DNA of 37,776 bases from Burkholderiaceae bacterium (GTDB lineage: Bacteria; Pseudomonadota; Gammaproteobacteria; Burkholderiales; Burkholderiaceae). The notes under the pieces were generated by a model. The model was given only the letters and a program-made list of their open reading frames with translations. It was not told the origin of the DNA and did no database searches. Shown in pieces: positions 15,860 through 24,265 of this stretch (position 1 is its first letter; each line of letters begins with the position of its first letter). The position numbers were made by a program, and so were the translations under genes. The DNA lies in assembly GCA_947380285.1 (NCBI GenBank), contig CANCQD010000007.1, forward strand, positions 1 through 37,776. Reading direction: 5' to 3'.

Positions 15860-18646
15860 TTGAAAAATACTGAGCTACCATTGATCGATGATATTCGCCT
15901 GTTAGGGAAAATTCTAGGCGATATCGTTCGTGAGCAAGAGGGCGATTCCGTGTATGGATTGGTAGAGCAAATCAGAAAACTGTCTGTAGCTTTTCACCGC
16001 GACGCAAATCAGAAAGCTAATCAAGAGCTGGGAAAACTTCTTAAAGGGCTTAGCAGTGAAAGTGCTGTAAAAGTACTGCGTGCTTTTACTTACTTTAGTC
16101 ATTTAGCTAATTTAGCCGAGGATAGACATCATATTCGTCGTCGCATAGCGTATGAGCGCATTGGCAGTTATCAAGCTGACAGTATTCCGATGACCATGAA
16201 AAAGCTTCATGCTGCAGGTGTGACAAACAAGGTGATCTCTAAGACATTAGAAGAAAGCTTGATCTCGCCAGTGCTCACTGCGCACCCAACCGAAGTGCAA
16301 AGAACCAGCATTTTAGAGGCTGAGCGCGATATTGCCAATTTGTTGACTCTTCGCGATCAGATCAAAGAATCCTCAAAAGCAAATAATCCTCAAAAGGACG
16401 CTTTGCTCAATAAAGAGCTTAAGGCCAATGAAGACCAGATTCGTGCACGAGTTCTTCAGCTTTGGCATACCCGTTTATTGCGCTTTACTAAACTCACCGT
16501 TGCTGACGAGATTGAGAATGCTCTCACCTACTACGAGACCACTTTTTTGAGAGAAATTCCCAAGATCTACGCTCAATTAGAAGACTCTCTCTCGGGTAAT
16601 GCCGTAGCCAGCTTTCTGAAGATGGGTCAATGGATTGGTGGTGATCGCGATGGCAACCCTAACGTCAGCGCTAAGACACTGGAGTACGCCGTTTCAAGGC
16701 AGGCTGAAATGGTCATACGCCATTACTTAACAGAAGTACATTACTTGGGTCGAGAGTTATCTATATCTGCATTGCTCCTGAAATTTCCTAAAAAGATGCA
16801 AGAGCTTGCAGCAAGTTCGCCAGATTCAAATGAGCATCGTCAGGATGAGCCTTATCGAAGGGCTCTCACAGGCATGTATTCAAGACTTGCGGCTACTTTA
16901 AAACAGTTGACTGGGACTGATGCTGCTCGCCATGCCGTTCCGCCTCAAAACCCTTATATTAGCGCACAAGAATTTTTATCTGATCTGAAGGTAGTCGAAG
17001 ATTCACTCATTTCTCAGGGTGCAAAAGCACTAGCAGATCGCCGCTTACATGGCTTAATCAGAGCTGTTGAGGTATTTGGCTTCCATTTAGCTACCGTGGA
17101 TTTACGACAAAGTTCAGATATGCATGAAGCTATTTTGTCTGAGTTGCTCAGTGTGGCTTCAATTGAAAAAGAATACTCCAGCCTTTCCGAGTTGCAAAAA
17201 CGTAAGCTATTGCTATCACTCTTAAATGATCCAAGACCACTGAGGGTGGTTGACCATCAATATTCTGAGTTTACCCTTTCTGAAATCGCTATTTTTGAAA
17301 TGGCTAAGAGAATACGAAAGCTCTTTGGTACAGATGCTATACGACATTACATCATCAGTCACACTGAAACTGTTAGTGACTTGTTAGAGGTTCTGCTACT
17401 CCAAAAAGAAGTGGGTTTAATGCCTAAAACTCTAGACAAGAAGTCCTCAGCAGACCTCATCGTTGTTCCATTATTCGAGACAATTGAAGATTTGCGCAAT
17501 GCTGCGCCAATCATGCGAGATTTTTATGCCTTGCCTGGCATTCTCGATTTAGTAAAACGATCTGGTGCTGAGCAAGACATTATGTTGGGCTACTCTGACT
17601 CCAACAAAGATGGCGGTATTGTCACCAGTAATTGGGAGTTGTATTGTGCTGAACTTTCCTTGGTTCAGGTATTTGAGCCTCTGGAACAAAAGCATGGGGT
17701 GAAACTCCGCTTATTCCACGGTAGGGGAGGCACAGTGGGTCGTGGGGGCGGCCCAAGCTATGAGGCAATCCTCGCTCAACCTCCAGGTACGGTTCGAGGT
17801 CAAATTCGTTTAACCGAGCAAGGAGAAGTGATTGGGTCAAAGTACGCCAACCCTGAGATTGGTAGACGTAATTTAGAGACCCTAGTGGCAGCGACACTAG
17901 AGGTCACCTTATTAAAGCCAACTAAACAAGCTAGCAACGCTTTTTTAGATGCTGCTGCACACATCTCACAAGCGAGCATGGATGCTTATCGAGGTCTTGT
18001 ATATGAAACTCCCGGATTTGCAGAATATTTCTTTGATGCGACGCCTATTCGGGAAATTGCAAAGCTGAATATTGGATCTAGGCCAGCTAGTCGTAAGGCT
18101 AGTCAGAAAATCGAAGACTTAAGGGCGATTCCATGGGGATTTAGTTGGGGTCAGTGTCGTTTAACGCTTCCAGGTTGGTTTGGTTTTGGTTCTGCAGTAG
18201 AGAAGTTTTTAAATCATCCCAAGGCCACAGATAAAAAAGCAGCACTCGCTCTTTTGCAAAAGATGTATAAAGATTGGCCATTCTTTAGGACTTTGCTATC
18301 AAATATGGACATGGCATTGGCTAAAAGTGACTTAGCACTGGCCTCTCGCTATAGCGAATTAGTTCCTGATTCCAAACTACGTAAGAAGATATTTAATGCC
18401 ATTGAAACTGAGTGGAATAAAACGGTAGATGCCCTGAATTTGGTTACTGGAGAAAAAGTGCGCCTGGCTAAGAATCCATCTCTAGCCAGATCGATACGCA
18501 ATCGCTTTCCGTATATCGACCCACTACATCACTTACAGATCGAGTTGGTAAGGCGCTATCGAGAGGGCAAGCATGACGATAGGGTGCAGCGAGGTATTCA
18601 TATTGCCATTAACGGAATTGCTGCCGGACTCAGAAACACTGGCTAG
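15860..18646 (+). CDS. ppc: Phosphoenolpyruvate carboxylase
   Basis: About 928 residues. It converts phosphoenolpyruvate and bicarbonate to oxaloacetate to refill the TCA cycle. Motifs: TAHPTEVQR (catalytic His near 142), [20 protein letters not shown] (about 576), [14 protein letters not shown] (about 616-629), and the family C-terminus [11 protein letters not shown]. Start chosen at TTG 15860, with GGAG 6 bases upstream, giving [19 protein letters not shown] 15848 is in frame but less well placed. A core anaplerotic gene, it stands between repeat copies D and E inside the accessory zone; no hem genes follow it here, unlike the ppc-hemC order I recall in some Burkholderiales. Confidence 0.97.
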   Translation: MKNTELPLIDDIRLLGKILGDIVREQEGDSVYGLVEQIRKLSVAFHRDANQKANQELGKLLKGLSSESAVKVLRAFTYFSHLANLAEDRHHIRRRIAYERIGSYQADSIPMTMKKLHAAGVTNKVISKTLEESLISPVLTAHPTEVQRTSILEAERDIANLLTLRDQIKESSKANNPQKDALLNKELKANEDQIRARVLQLWHTRLLRFTKLTVADEIENALTYYETTFLREIPKIYAQLEDSLSGNAVASFLKMGQWIGGDRDGNPNVSAKTLEYAVSRQAEMVIRHYLTEVHYLGRELSISALLLKFPKKMQELAASSPDSNEHRQDEPYRRALTGMYSRLAATLKQLTGTDAARHAVPPQNPYISAQEFLSDLKVVEDSLISQGAKALADRRLHGLIRAVEVFGFHLATVDLRQSSDMHEAILSELLSVASIEKEYSSLSELQKRKLLLSLLNDPRPLRVVDHQYSEFTLSEIAIFEMAKRIRKLFGTDAIRHYIISHTETVSDLLEVLLLQKEVGLMPKTLDKKSSADLIVVPLFETIEDLRNAAPIMRDFYALPGILDLVKRSGAEQDIMLGYSDSNKDGGIVTSNWELYCAELSLVQVFEPLEQKHGVKLRLFHGRGGTVGRGGGPSYEAILAQPPGTVRGQIRLTEQGEVIGSKYANPEIGRRNLETLVAATLEVTLLKPTKQASNAFLDAAAHISQASMDAYRGLVYETPGFAEYFFDATPIREIAKLNIGSRPASRKASQKIEDLRAIPWGFSWGQCRLTLPGWFGFGSAVEKFLNHPKATDKKAALALLQKMYKDWPFFRTLLSNMDMALAKSDLALASRYSELVPDSKLRKKIFNAIETEWNKTVDALNLVTGEKVRLAKNPSLARSIRNRFPYIDPLHHLQIELVRRYREGKHDDRVQRGIHIAINGIAAGLRNTG

Positions 18647-18672
18647 ATTGTCTTAAATTTCGAATACTACAA

Positions 18673-18689
18673 TGTCGGTTAACCCGACA
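18673..18689 (+). terminator. Weak hairpin after ppc
   Basis: TGTCGG (18673-18678) pairs with CCGACA (18684-18689) around TTAAC, 26 bases after the ppc stop. It is followed by ATTTAG rather than a T run, so termination by this hairpin alone is doubtful. Confidence 0.3.
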
Positions 18690-18828
18690 ATTTAGACATC
18701 TGACTATCTAACTGCCTGCTGATGTCATGGGAGACCTAGCGATTTCCACCCAACAACAAGGCTCTCGATACCTATGCCACACCAATTCTCTACGCCTGAT
18801 AACTATTGTTTGAGCTCATTTTTTACAG

Positions 18829-18873
18829 CTTCTAAGGCGTAGGTCGCACGTTCGAATCGTGCTGGGCAGGCCA
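18829..18873 (+). repeat. tRNA-Arg 3'-end repeat, copy E (perfect 45 bp)
   Basis: 45 bases identical to tRNA-Arg 11533-11577, from the anticodon loop CTTCTAA through CCA. The base before is G here and C in the tRNA, so the identity stops there. No tRNA 5' half, though GAGCTCA appears upstream. Perfect identity beside decayed copies suggests recent formation or gene conversion with the tRNA. Confidence 0.95.
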
Positions 18874-19139
18874 AAATCCCTTGCATTAATAAAAACCTAG
18901 GCTGTTCATTGGCTCGACATTGGCCTAATCTACAAGTGGTTGAATAGTATTGGGAGGCCTTGAGGAGCGCTTTAGCCATCAGGTGCGGCCATTCCATACA
19001 ATGCTCTAGCTATGAGGGGGCTATTTAATTTACTTCAATTTAATATAATGGATATAGTTACTGTATTAACTCATTTTTCTAAATCTTCAGCTTTCGACAT
19101 CTTTAGATTTAAAAACCCAAAGTCTTAAAGGAAGTGCGC

Positions 19140-20009
19140 ATGCAAAAGCCAGAAATCCCTAAAAATGATGATCGAAGAGTAGAAGCGCTTGAGGCACTAG
19201 AGATATTAGACACGGATCCAGAAGAGCAATTAGATTTCATCACCAAGATTGTCAAGGAACGACTTAATGTTCCTATCGCACTTATCAGTTTAGTTGATAA
19301 AAACCGACAATGGTTTAAGTCAAAGCAAGGATTATCTGCAAACGAAACTTCTCGTGACATTTCATTCTGTGGGCATGCCATTTTAGATACAGGCGTTTTT
19401 GAAATCAGCAACGCAATTGAGGATTCTCGTTTTAAAGACAATCCGCTAGTGTTAGGCGGGCCTAATATTCGCTTTTATGCAGGAGCACCGATAACAACTG
19501 TGGATGGATATCGGATTGGTACCCTATGTATTATTGATAACAAGGCGAGAAAATTAAGCCAACTCGAAAAAGAGGAATTGGTAAGCTTTGCGAAATTGGT
19601 GCAAACCAATTTAATCAAAGAAGACTTTCAACCCCATTTTGTGCGGCTCTTGGATAACGCGCTTGAGGGCTTAATCGAAATTAGCATGGAAGGCAATTTC
19701 CTTTTTGTAAATCAATTTGCTGCCAATTTATTGGGATACAAAACTGAAGAGTTAATCGGAAAAAACTTGGATCAGATTATCCCCATAAAGAGATACGACG
19801 GCTCCGCCAATAAAGCATCCAAAAAAATATTAGAGCATATCGCTTTAAACATAGATTCAATTTATGAGGCTGATGAGGACTTGATGAAAAAAGATGGCCA
19901 GGTTCTTCGTGTGGCATGTCATCTTCAGCCTATTTATAAGCTGGGCAAGGTAAGAACTATGCTTATGAGTTTTGTGGATAATTTTGAAAAAGATGCATTA
20001 AAGGCATAG
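19140..20009 (+). CDS. GAF-PAS sensor protein without an output domain
   Basis: About 289 residues from ATG 19140, which has AGGAAG 5 bases upstream; GTG 19134 is too close to it. Residues about 20-165 form a GAF domain of the type that starts ALEALEILDT, with RQWFKSKQGL, CGHAILD, FYAGAPI and GYRIGTLCIID. Residues about 170-285 form a PAS domain (LDNALEGLIEIS, FVNQFAANLLGY, ELIGKNLDQIIP). No kinase, GGDEF, EAL or DNA-binding part follows, so it must act through a partner or only binds a ligand. It occupies the segment between repeats E and F alone. Confidence 0.85.
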   Translation: MQKPEIPKNDDRRVEALEALEILDTDPEEQLDFITKIVKERLNVPIALISLVDKNRQWFKSKQGLSANETSRDISFCGHAILDTGVFEISNAIEDSRFKDNPLVLGGPNIRFYAGAPITTVDGYRIGTLCIIDNKARKLSQLEKEELVSFAKLVQTNLIKEDFQPHFVRLLDNALEGLIEISMEGNFLFVNQFAANLLGYKTEELIGKNLDQIIPIKRYDGSANKASKKILEHIALNIDSIYEADEDLMKKDGQVLRVACHLQPIYKLGKVRTMLMSFVDNFEKDALKA

Positions 20010-20303
20010 TTGCTTTGGCAGCAGGCGCAATCAGACAAAAATATAGTGGATGCTTGAATAGCTGTTATGGGTTTGCGAGACAAGCTCGAGCAAGCTACTA
20101 ATAGCAAAAAAATGGTTTGCCATTATTTAATAACGTGATGTCGCATCATTTGGTGCCGGTCAGACCGACTATATATCTGTGGATGCCACACGTCACATAG
20201 TCAGTCCCACATGATTCCGCCGATCTCGGTACATATGCCACACCTAATTTCAACCCCTTAATGTCATTTTTTAACTTATTGCTTTAGCCCATTTAAAAGT
20301 TTC

Positions 20304-20344
20304 TAAGTTTTGGGTCGTACGTTCGAATCCTGCTTGACAGGCCA
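20304..20344 (+). repeat. tRNA-Arg 3'-end repeat, copy F (degenerate)
   Basis: 41 bases, about 33 identical to the tRNA-Arg 3' end without gaps; TTCGAATC and CAGGCCA are kept. Its upstream 80 bases align with those of copy E, including a 21-base block with 19 identities (20224-20244 against 18763-18783). It is the last recognisable member of the array. Confidence 0.82.
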
Positions 20345-20612
20345 TTAAACCACCCCGATTGTTTAAATCCATGCTTTGTAGTGATTCATCATTTGATGAT
20401 AGGGTATTCATATAGCCACCCTCAGATAAGCAACTATTCAGGCGACCCTACATGATTGAGTCTATGCCTGCTTCATAGTGGTATCCCTCATTATTGGGTA
20501 GTTTTGAATCTTTTACTGACTATTCAGCAATCCTGATGGGGGTTAAACACTGAGATTTACCCCTTATGGAATATTTAAAAGCCATCTATTTAGCTCCATT
20601 CATTCAAATATT

Positions 20613-20641
20613 TTGAAAATTTCTCAATAAGCATCTATGTT
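20613..20641 (+). promoter_or_regulatory. Possible promoter of the cupin gene
   Basis: TTGAAA (20613-20618), 17-bp spacer and TATGTT (20636-20641), leaving a leader of about 70 bases before ATG 20721. The match is fair but the region is AT-rich, so chance matches are likely. Confidence 0.3.
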
Positions 20642-20720
20642 TAAATAAAGTCATAATAGTCAGCGTTGGTTTAATAGGTGAGTTAGATCCTATTGCGAAA
20701 GAAATTAGAAGATACCCTTA

Positions 20721-21203
20721 ATGAAAAATAACAAATTTATGAAAAATTTATTTAAGCTCTTATTCCTCATGACTGTTGCAGTTTTTTCATCTCATGCAGC
20801 AGCCTTAACGCATGTCGATGGAAACAATCCTTACGAGGATATTGAGGCGTCAATCATTCCGATTGAACAATCGCCCAAAACTATTTTGGGGCAAGATTTT
20901 AAATACCCAGTAGGGCAGCCATTGATCAAGGCATTTGATATTTTAATTCCAGCGGGCAAACAAACCTCTATACATAAGCATGCCATTCCATTATTTATTT
21001 ATGTAGTCTCAGGTGATTTAGAGGTTGACTATGGTAGCAAGGGTAAAAAAATCTTTAAACCAGGCACTTCGTATATCGAAGCTATTGGATGGTGTCATGT
21101 GGGTAAGGTAGCCGGAAAAAATCCCGTCAAGATCATAGGTATTTATTTGGGCGAGCAGAATCCCGATCAAATAAAGCCTGAGTCTTGCGCAAAACTCAAT
21201 TAA
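20721..21203 (+). CDS. Exported cupin-domain protein
   Basis: 160 residues with a signal peptide (core LFKLLFLMTVAVFSSHAAA), so periplasmic. A single cupin barrel: motif 1 appears as SIHKHAIPLFIYVVSG, where the two His are kept but the usual Glu is replaced by a hydrophobic residue; motif 2 is KPGTSYIE with a His only later (GWCHVGK). Metal binding, if any, would use an altered ligand set. ATG 20721 is taken as start; ATG 20739 is in frame. The NTF2-like gene follows 17 bp on, so the pair is probably one operon. Substrate unknown. Confidence 0.8.
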   Translation: MKNNKFMKNLFKLLFLMTVAVFSSHAAALTHVDGNNPYEDIEASIIPIEQSPKTILGQDFKYPVGQPLIKAFDILIPAGKQTSIHKHAIPLFIYVVSGDLEVDYGSKGKKIFKPGTSYIEAIGWCHVGKVAGKNPVKIIGIYLGEQNPDQIKPESCAKLN

Positions 21204-21220
21204 ATTTAAGGAACCTATTT

Positions 21221-21649
21221 ATGAAATACATTACATCCCTTTTTCTTGGTCTATGCATCGCATTCTCCGCATTCGCTCAATCAGCCTTTAATCCTCAAGC
21301 TGAGGGCGAACGTCTTGAAAGACTTTGGTGGGATCAGCAAAAAAATCAGGATATAGCCGGTTTGACAAAAATCATGTCTCCTGCTTTTCAGTCCATCAAC
21401 ACTAAAGGGGCGCAAGATTTAGCCCTCAATATGGCTATTATTAAGGCGGAGAAGTTGGGAAACTATGAGCTGGCCAACATTAAAGTTACGCAAGCACAAG
21501 ATAATTTGATTGTCTCTTACCAAATTAAGGTACCAGAGAATTATCTTGGTAAAAAGATGTCCCCCAAGCTCCACTATCGCTTAGATGTCTGGACAAAAAA
21601 TAATGATGGCTGGCAGATTATTTCGCACGCCAATCTTAATCCCATATAA
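21221..21649 (+). CDS. Exported SnoaL/DUF4440-like (NTF2 fold) protein
   Basis: 142 residues from ATG 21221, which has AAGGA 8 bases upstream; the open frame itself reaches back into the cupin gene. Signal peptide MKYITSLFLGLCIAFSAFAQ. The mature part, with EGERLERLWWDQQKNQDIAG near the start, a SPAFQSI strand and a C-terminal DVWTKNNDGWQIISHANL, has the pattern of NTF2-like DUF4440 domains, which hold small ligands or act as accessory domains. It follows the cupin gene closely. No catalytic residues can be named. Confidence 0.7.
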   Translation: MKYITSLFLGLCIAFSAFAQSAFNPQAEGERLERLWWDQQKNQDIAGLTKIMSPAFQSINTKGAQDLALNMAIIKAEKLGNYELANIKVTQAQDNLIVSYQIKVPENYLGKKMSPKLHYRLDVWTKNNDGWQIISHANLNPI

Positions 21650-21686
21650 ATTTTAAGGGGTCTTTGTGATGCGCGGCATCGACCTT

Positions 21687-21757
21687 CTTGGCTAGTTTAG
21701 GTAGATCAACCCGTTTTCTGGGGTACAAGTCGTTCGCTCGAATCCTACTAGCCAAGC
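21687..21757 (+). other. tRNA-like relic with 9-bp closing stem
   Basis: CTTGGCTAG (21687-21695) pairs perfectly with CTAGCCAAG (21748-21756). Inside is a D-arm-like TTTAGGTAGATCA, an anticodon-like hairpin (AACCC-GTTTTCT-GGGGT) and a T-loop-like CTCGAAT. Total length near 70 bases. The T stem pairs poorly (about 3 of 5) and no CCA follows, so it is more likely a decayed tRNA or a tRNA-derived attachment site than a working tRNA. It is not obviously derived from tRNA-Arg. Confidence 0.35.
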
Positions 21758-21834
21758 TATTCCCTATGTTAGGTATGCCCCAATAAATAACTAGGCGTTC
21801 ATTTGTGGCGCACCTTTTGCCTTAGAATGCATCG

Positions 21835-22233
21835 ATGAATATTAAATTAATCAGGGTCTGCTTCCTAGTGCTTGGCGCTGTTTTACTGTCTTCTGCTTGC
21901 TCGGTTGCCAAGCTAGAGGCGCGTCTTGAGGCTAACCCCCAATGCAAAGATATCGTGAATCCAAAAACAGGGGCATTAATGCCTTGTCCCGGTTCAGAAA
22001 AAGCGTTTTATAGGGAGGTAGGCTTAGCACCAGCAAAACCGACTCCTGCTGTGAGTAACCCAGCCGTTGCAGCATCCGCCACTGCGATCTCACAATCGAC
22101 AGCTCAATCATCCACCGGCACGCCTGCTACACCAACTACAACACCAATTAAAACAATTCAGGCCCCAGTTGAGTGCAAACCACAAATACACAAAAAGACG
22201 GGCGGAACATTGCCTTGTCCTGCACCGGACTAA
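21835..22233 (+). CDS. Small lipoprotein with duplicated Cys-Pro motif
   Basis: 132 residues. Signal peptide ending in lipobox LSSAC. The mature protein has two copies of a short Cys motif, QCKDIVNPKTGALMPCPG and ECKPQIHKKTGGTLPCPA, each with two Cys about 15 residues apart, joined by a Pro/Ala/Thr/Ser-rich disordered linker of about 60 residues. The Cys pairs could form disulfide-bonded mini-domains. No known family recognised. It is followed by the DUF3313-like lipoprotein gene 70 bp on, so it may belong to the same envelope gene group. Confidence 0.7.
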   Translation: MNIKLIRVCFLVLGAVLLSSACSVAKLEARLEANPQCKDIVNPKTGALMPCPGSEKAFYREVGLAPAKPTPAVSNPAVAASATAISQSTAQSSTGTPATPTTTPIKTIQAPVECKPQIHKKTGGTLPCPAPD

Positions 22234-22303
22234 TATAAATAGGTATGATGTCCTTTACCCAATTTAGTCTTTTAGATGTTTCAATCAACCCCTTGGAATC
22301 AGT

Positions 22304-22987
22304 ATGAAAAAAATAAACGTATTGTTGGTTTCCCTTGCTGCAGCGATCACCTTGGCCGCATGCAGTAATGCGCCTAAGTTAGCGACGCAACCAATGCCAA
22401 GGTCAGGATTCTTGCCTGACTACAATCTCCTAGTTCCAATGGCAACAAACGATGCAGATACACGAGTGTGGAGATATCGCATCTCAGGCGTTAATCCTGG
22501 ATCTTACACAGCGGTGATCTTGGACCCGATTTATCTAAATCAAAATGCTACTAAATCTGTAAGTATTGATGACATTAATAAGGCAAAAGCTGCATTGCAA
22601 TCATCGATGGTTGAAGCAGTAAATGCGCGCGGGAATATTAAAATTGTTTCTCAGCCCGGTCCTGGAGTCGCACGCATTTCTGTTGGTATTACAGGCGCAG
22701 AGAGCTCTGCGGACAGTTTGCAGCCATGGAACTTCACACCTATTGGTTTGGCTATGAATGCAGCTGCTTATGCTGGTGGCGTGAACTCCAAAACACCAGC
22801 GCTTCTGGTTGAAAGCAAGATTATCGATAGTCAATCTAAACAGTTACTAGGCGAAGGCTTAATTACTGTTCAGGGTGAATCTTTCAGAACGAACTCAGGT
22901 TCAGCAGATTCATTTGTGGCAATGGCTAAGAAGGTGGTGCGTTCTGCATTGGAGACATCCGCAAACCCAACTCCAACAGGTAAATAA
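22304..22987 (+). CDS. DUF3313-like lipoprotein
   Basis: 227 residues. Signal peptide with lipobox LAAC (AAAITLAACS), so outer-membrane or periplasmic lipoprotein. The mature part begins with SGFLPDYNLLVPM and continues with an ordered alpha/beta region (VILDPIYLNQ, a helical AKAALQSSMVEAV, RISVGITGAESS), the pattern of DUF3313 proteins (SGFLxDYSxL near the N-terminus). Function is unknown in the family. The EF-hand gene starts 9 bp after its stop, which suggests cotranscription. Confidence 0.8.
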   Translation: MKKINVLLVSLAAAITLAACSNAPKLATQPMPRSGFLPDYNLLVPMATNDADTRVWRYRISGVNPGSYTAVILDPIYLNQNATKSVSIDDINKAKAALQSSMVEAVNARGNIKIVSQPGPGVARISVGITGAESSADSLQPWNFTPIGLAMNAAAYAGGVNSKTPALLVESKIIDSQSKQLLGEGLITVQGESFRTNSGSADSFVAMAKKVVRSALETSANPTPTGK

Positions 22988-22996
22988 TCAATTCAT

Positions 22997-23260
22997 ATGC
23001 AATTACTCTCTAAATTATTGATTGCCATTGGCTTAAGTTCTTTTTTGTCTATTGCGCTCGTGGCATATGCGGATGATGCCTCGCGTGATAAAGAGATTGC
23101 TGAACGTTTCGCAAAATGCGATACCAATCGCGATGGCAAACTAACCCTGGAAGAGGCCAAAGGATGTATGCCCCGTATTTATAGCAACTTTAACTATATT
23201 GATACAACGAATAAAGGTTATGTGACTGTTGCTGAAATTCAGGCAATGGCCAATCGATAG
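22997..23260 (+). CDS. Exported EF-hand protein
   Basis: 87 residues with a signal peptide (core LLIAIGLSSFLSIALVAYA). Residues 42-53 (DTNRDGKLTLEE) form a canonical calcium-binding EF-hand loop with acidic positions 1, 5 (Asp) and 12 (Glu). A second loop, DTTNKGYVTVAE, keeps the spacing but lacks several ligands, so probably binds calcium weakly if at all. It sits 9 bp after the DUF3313-like gene and is followed by an intrinsic terminator, so it is the last gene of that transcript. Confidence 0.85.
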   Translation: MQLLSKLLIAIGLSSFLSIALVAYADDASRDKEIAERFAKCDTNRDGKLTLEEAKGCMPRIYSNFNYIDTTNKGYVTVAEIQAMANR

Positions 23261-23274
23261 TTTTGAAATGACAA

Positions 23275-23299
23275 GGGCCTCTTAGGAGGCTCTTTTTTA
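23275..23299 (+). terminator. Intrinsic terminator after the EF-hand gene
   Basis: GGGCCTC (23275-23281 region) pairs with GAGGCTC (23286-23292) around TTAG, including one G-T pair, followed by six Ts. It ends the upstream lipoprotein/EF-hand unit 8 bases before the hydrolase start. Confidence 0.75.
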
Positions 23300-23307
23300 T
23301 TGGATGA

Positions 23308-24204
23308 ATGATGTCTATTACTTTTCCTGGGTTTGAGGCTAAGAAATTCTCCGTTGAGTCGGAAGAATGGCCTATTGAGATTTCTTATTTGATCGCAGGA
23401 AGCGGGCCCCCATTATTGCTACTGCATGGCTTCCCACAAACCAAAGCCATTTGGAGTCAAGTGGCTCCTGAATTGGCAAAGCACTTTACCGTTATTGCGG
23501 CAGATCTAAGAGGCTATGGCGCATCATCCAAACCTCGTGGAGAGGCAGATCACTCTACATACTCAAAACGATCAATGGCGGCAGATCAGCATGCACTAAT
23601 GAAAAGTTTAGGGTTCAATCATTTCTTCTTGCTCGGTCACGATAGAGGGGGGAGAGTTTCTCATCGCCTAGCAATGGACTTTCCTGAAAGTGTTTTACGT
23701 TTAATGGTTTTGGATATTTCTCCAACATTAACGATGTATGACAAAACTTCAATGGAATTTGCTAAGGGCTATTGGCATTGGTTCTTTTTAATTCAACCGG
23801 AGCCTGTACCGGAAACCATGATTGGAGCGAACCCAGAATATTGGCTTAAAAACCATATGGGCCGACATGCGGGTACGGGAATATTTTCACCGGATCGATG
23901 GGCTGAGTATTTAGCGGGCGCTAGCGATCCAGAGAGCATGCACTCAATGTGTGAAGACTATCGAGCAGCCGCTTCAATTGATTTGATTCACGATCGTGCT
24001 GACCGTGCTTTGGATAAGAAATTACAGATGCCTCTGAGGGTTTTGTGGGGCGAGTATGGCTTGGTGAATCAATGCTTCAAGCCAATTGAGGACTGGAAAG
24101 AGATTTCTAATGAGGTTACTGGTAGGGCTGTCCCAAGCGGACACTACATCCCTGAGGAAACTCCAGAGCTATTGATAGCAGAAGCCAGGGAATTCTTTGG
24201 CTAA
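23308..24204 (+). CDS. Alpha/beta hydrolase with fluoroacetate-dehalogenase active site
   Basis: 298 residues. The fold opens with LLLLHGFPQT and ADLRGYGASSKP. Every active-site position of the haloacetate (fluoroacetate) dehalogenase group is matched: nucleophile D112 and arginines R113 and R116 in GHDRGGR, D136 in LDISPT, H157-W158 in YWHWFF for halide binding, Y218 in CEDYRA, and H279 in SGHYIPEE. Such enzymes hydrolyse haloacetates to glycolate. ATG at 23308 or 23311 is possible. It stands alone between two terminators. Family placement is strong; activity on fluorinated versus other haloacetates cannot be told from sequence. Confidence 0.88.
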   Translation: MMSITFPGFEAKKFSVESEEWPIEISYLIAGSGPPLLLLHGFPQTKAIWSQVAPELAKHFTVIAADLRGYGASSKPRGEADHSTYSKRSMAADQHALMKSLGFNHFFLLGHDRGGRVSHRLAMDFPESVLRLMVLDISPTLTMYDKTSMEFAKGYWHWFFLIQPEPVPETMIGANPEYWLKNHMGRHAGTGIFSPDRWAEYLAGASDPESMHSMCEDYRAAASIDLIHDRADRALDKKLQMPLRVLWGEYGLVNQCFKPIEDWKEISNEVTGRAVPSGHYIPEETPELLIAEAREFFG

Positions 24205-24224
24205 ATCTGCAATTCAGAAATAAC

Positions 24225-24260
24225 AAAAAACCCTAAATAAATCAATTATTTAGGGTTTTT
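24225..24260. terminator. Bidirectional terminator between the hydrolase and the 61-aa protein gene
   Basis: CCCTAAATAA (24231-24240) pairs perfectly with TTATTTAGGG (24246-24255) around ATCAA. It is flanked by A6 on the left and T5 on the right, so it can work for both convergent genes. Confidence 0.85.
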
Positions 24261-24265
24261 AACTA

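Larger units (their letters stand above)
18647..19139. other. 493-bp intergenic region holding repeat copy E and its left arm
   Basis: No convincing gene. Contents: a weak hairpin after ppc, a left arm (18763-18828) shared with copy F, repeat copy E, and about 265 bp of AT-rich DNA leading to the GAF-PAS gene. Reading frames on the minus strand here cross the repeat and are not believable as genes. Confidence 0.6.
20010..20720. other. 711-bp intergenic region holding repeat copy F
   Basis: No convincing gene on either strand. A small hairpin AATGG-TTTG-CCATT (20111-20124) with an AT tail may weakly end the GAF-PAS transcript. The left arm of copy F (20224-20303), the repeat itself (20304-20344) and then about 370 bp of AT-rich, stop-rich DNA follow up to the cupin gene. 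Confidence 0.6.

Noticed and set aside
11578..20344. Possible CRISPR or integron array, given regularly repeated 41-bp elements
   Set aside because: Spacing is irregular and in the kilobase range, the repeat is a tRNA 3' end, and no cas gene or integron integrase is present.
20390..20425. GATGATAGGG...TATTCATATAGCCA resembling the 3' end of ppc (about 18578-18612)
   Set aside because: The match needs a 9-10 base gap, covers only about 30 bases and lies on the wrong side of repeat F for a simple duplication; chance is likely in this AT-rich DNA.
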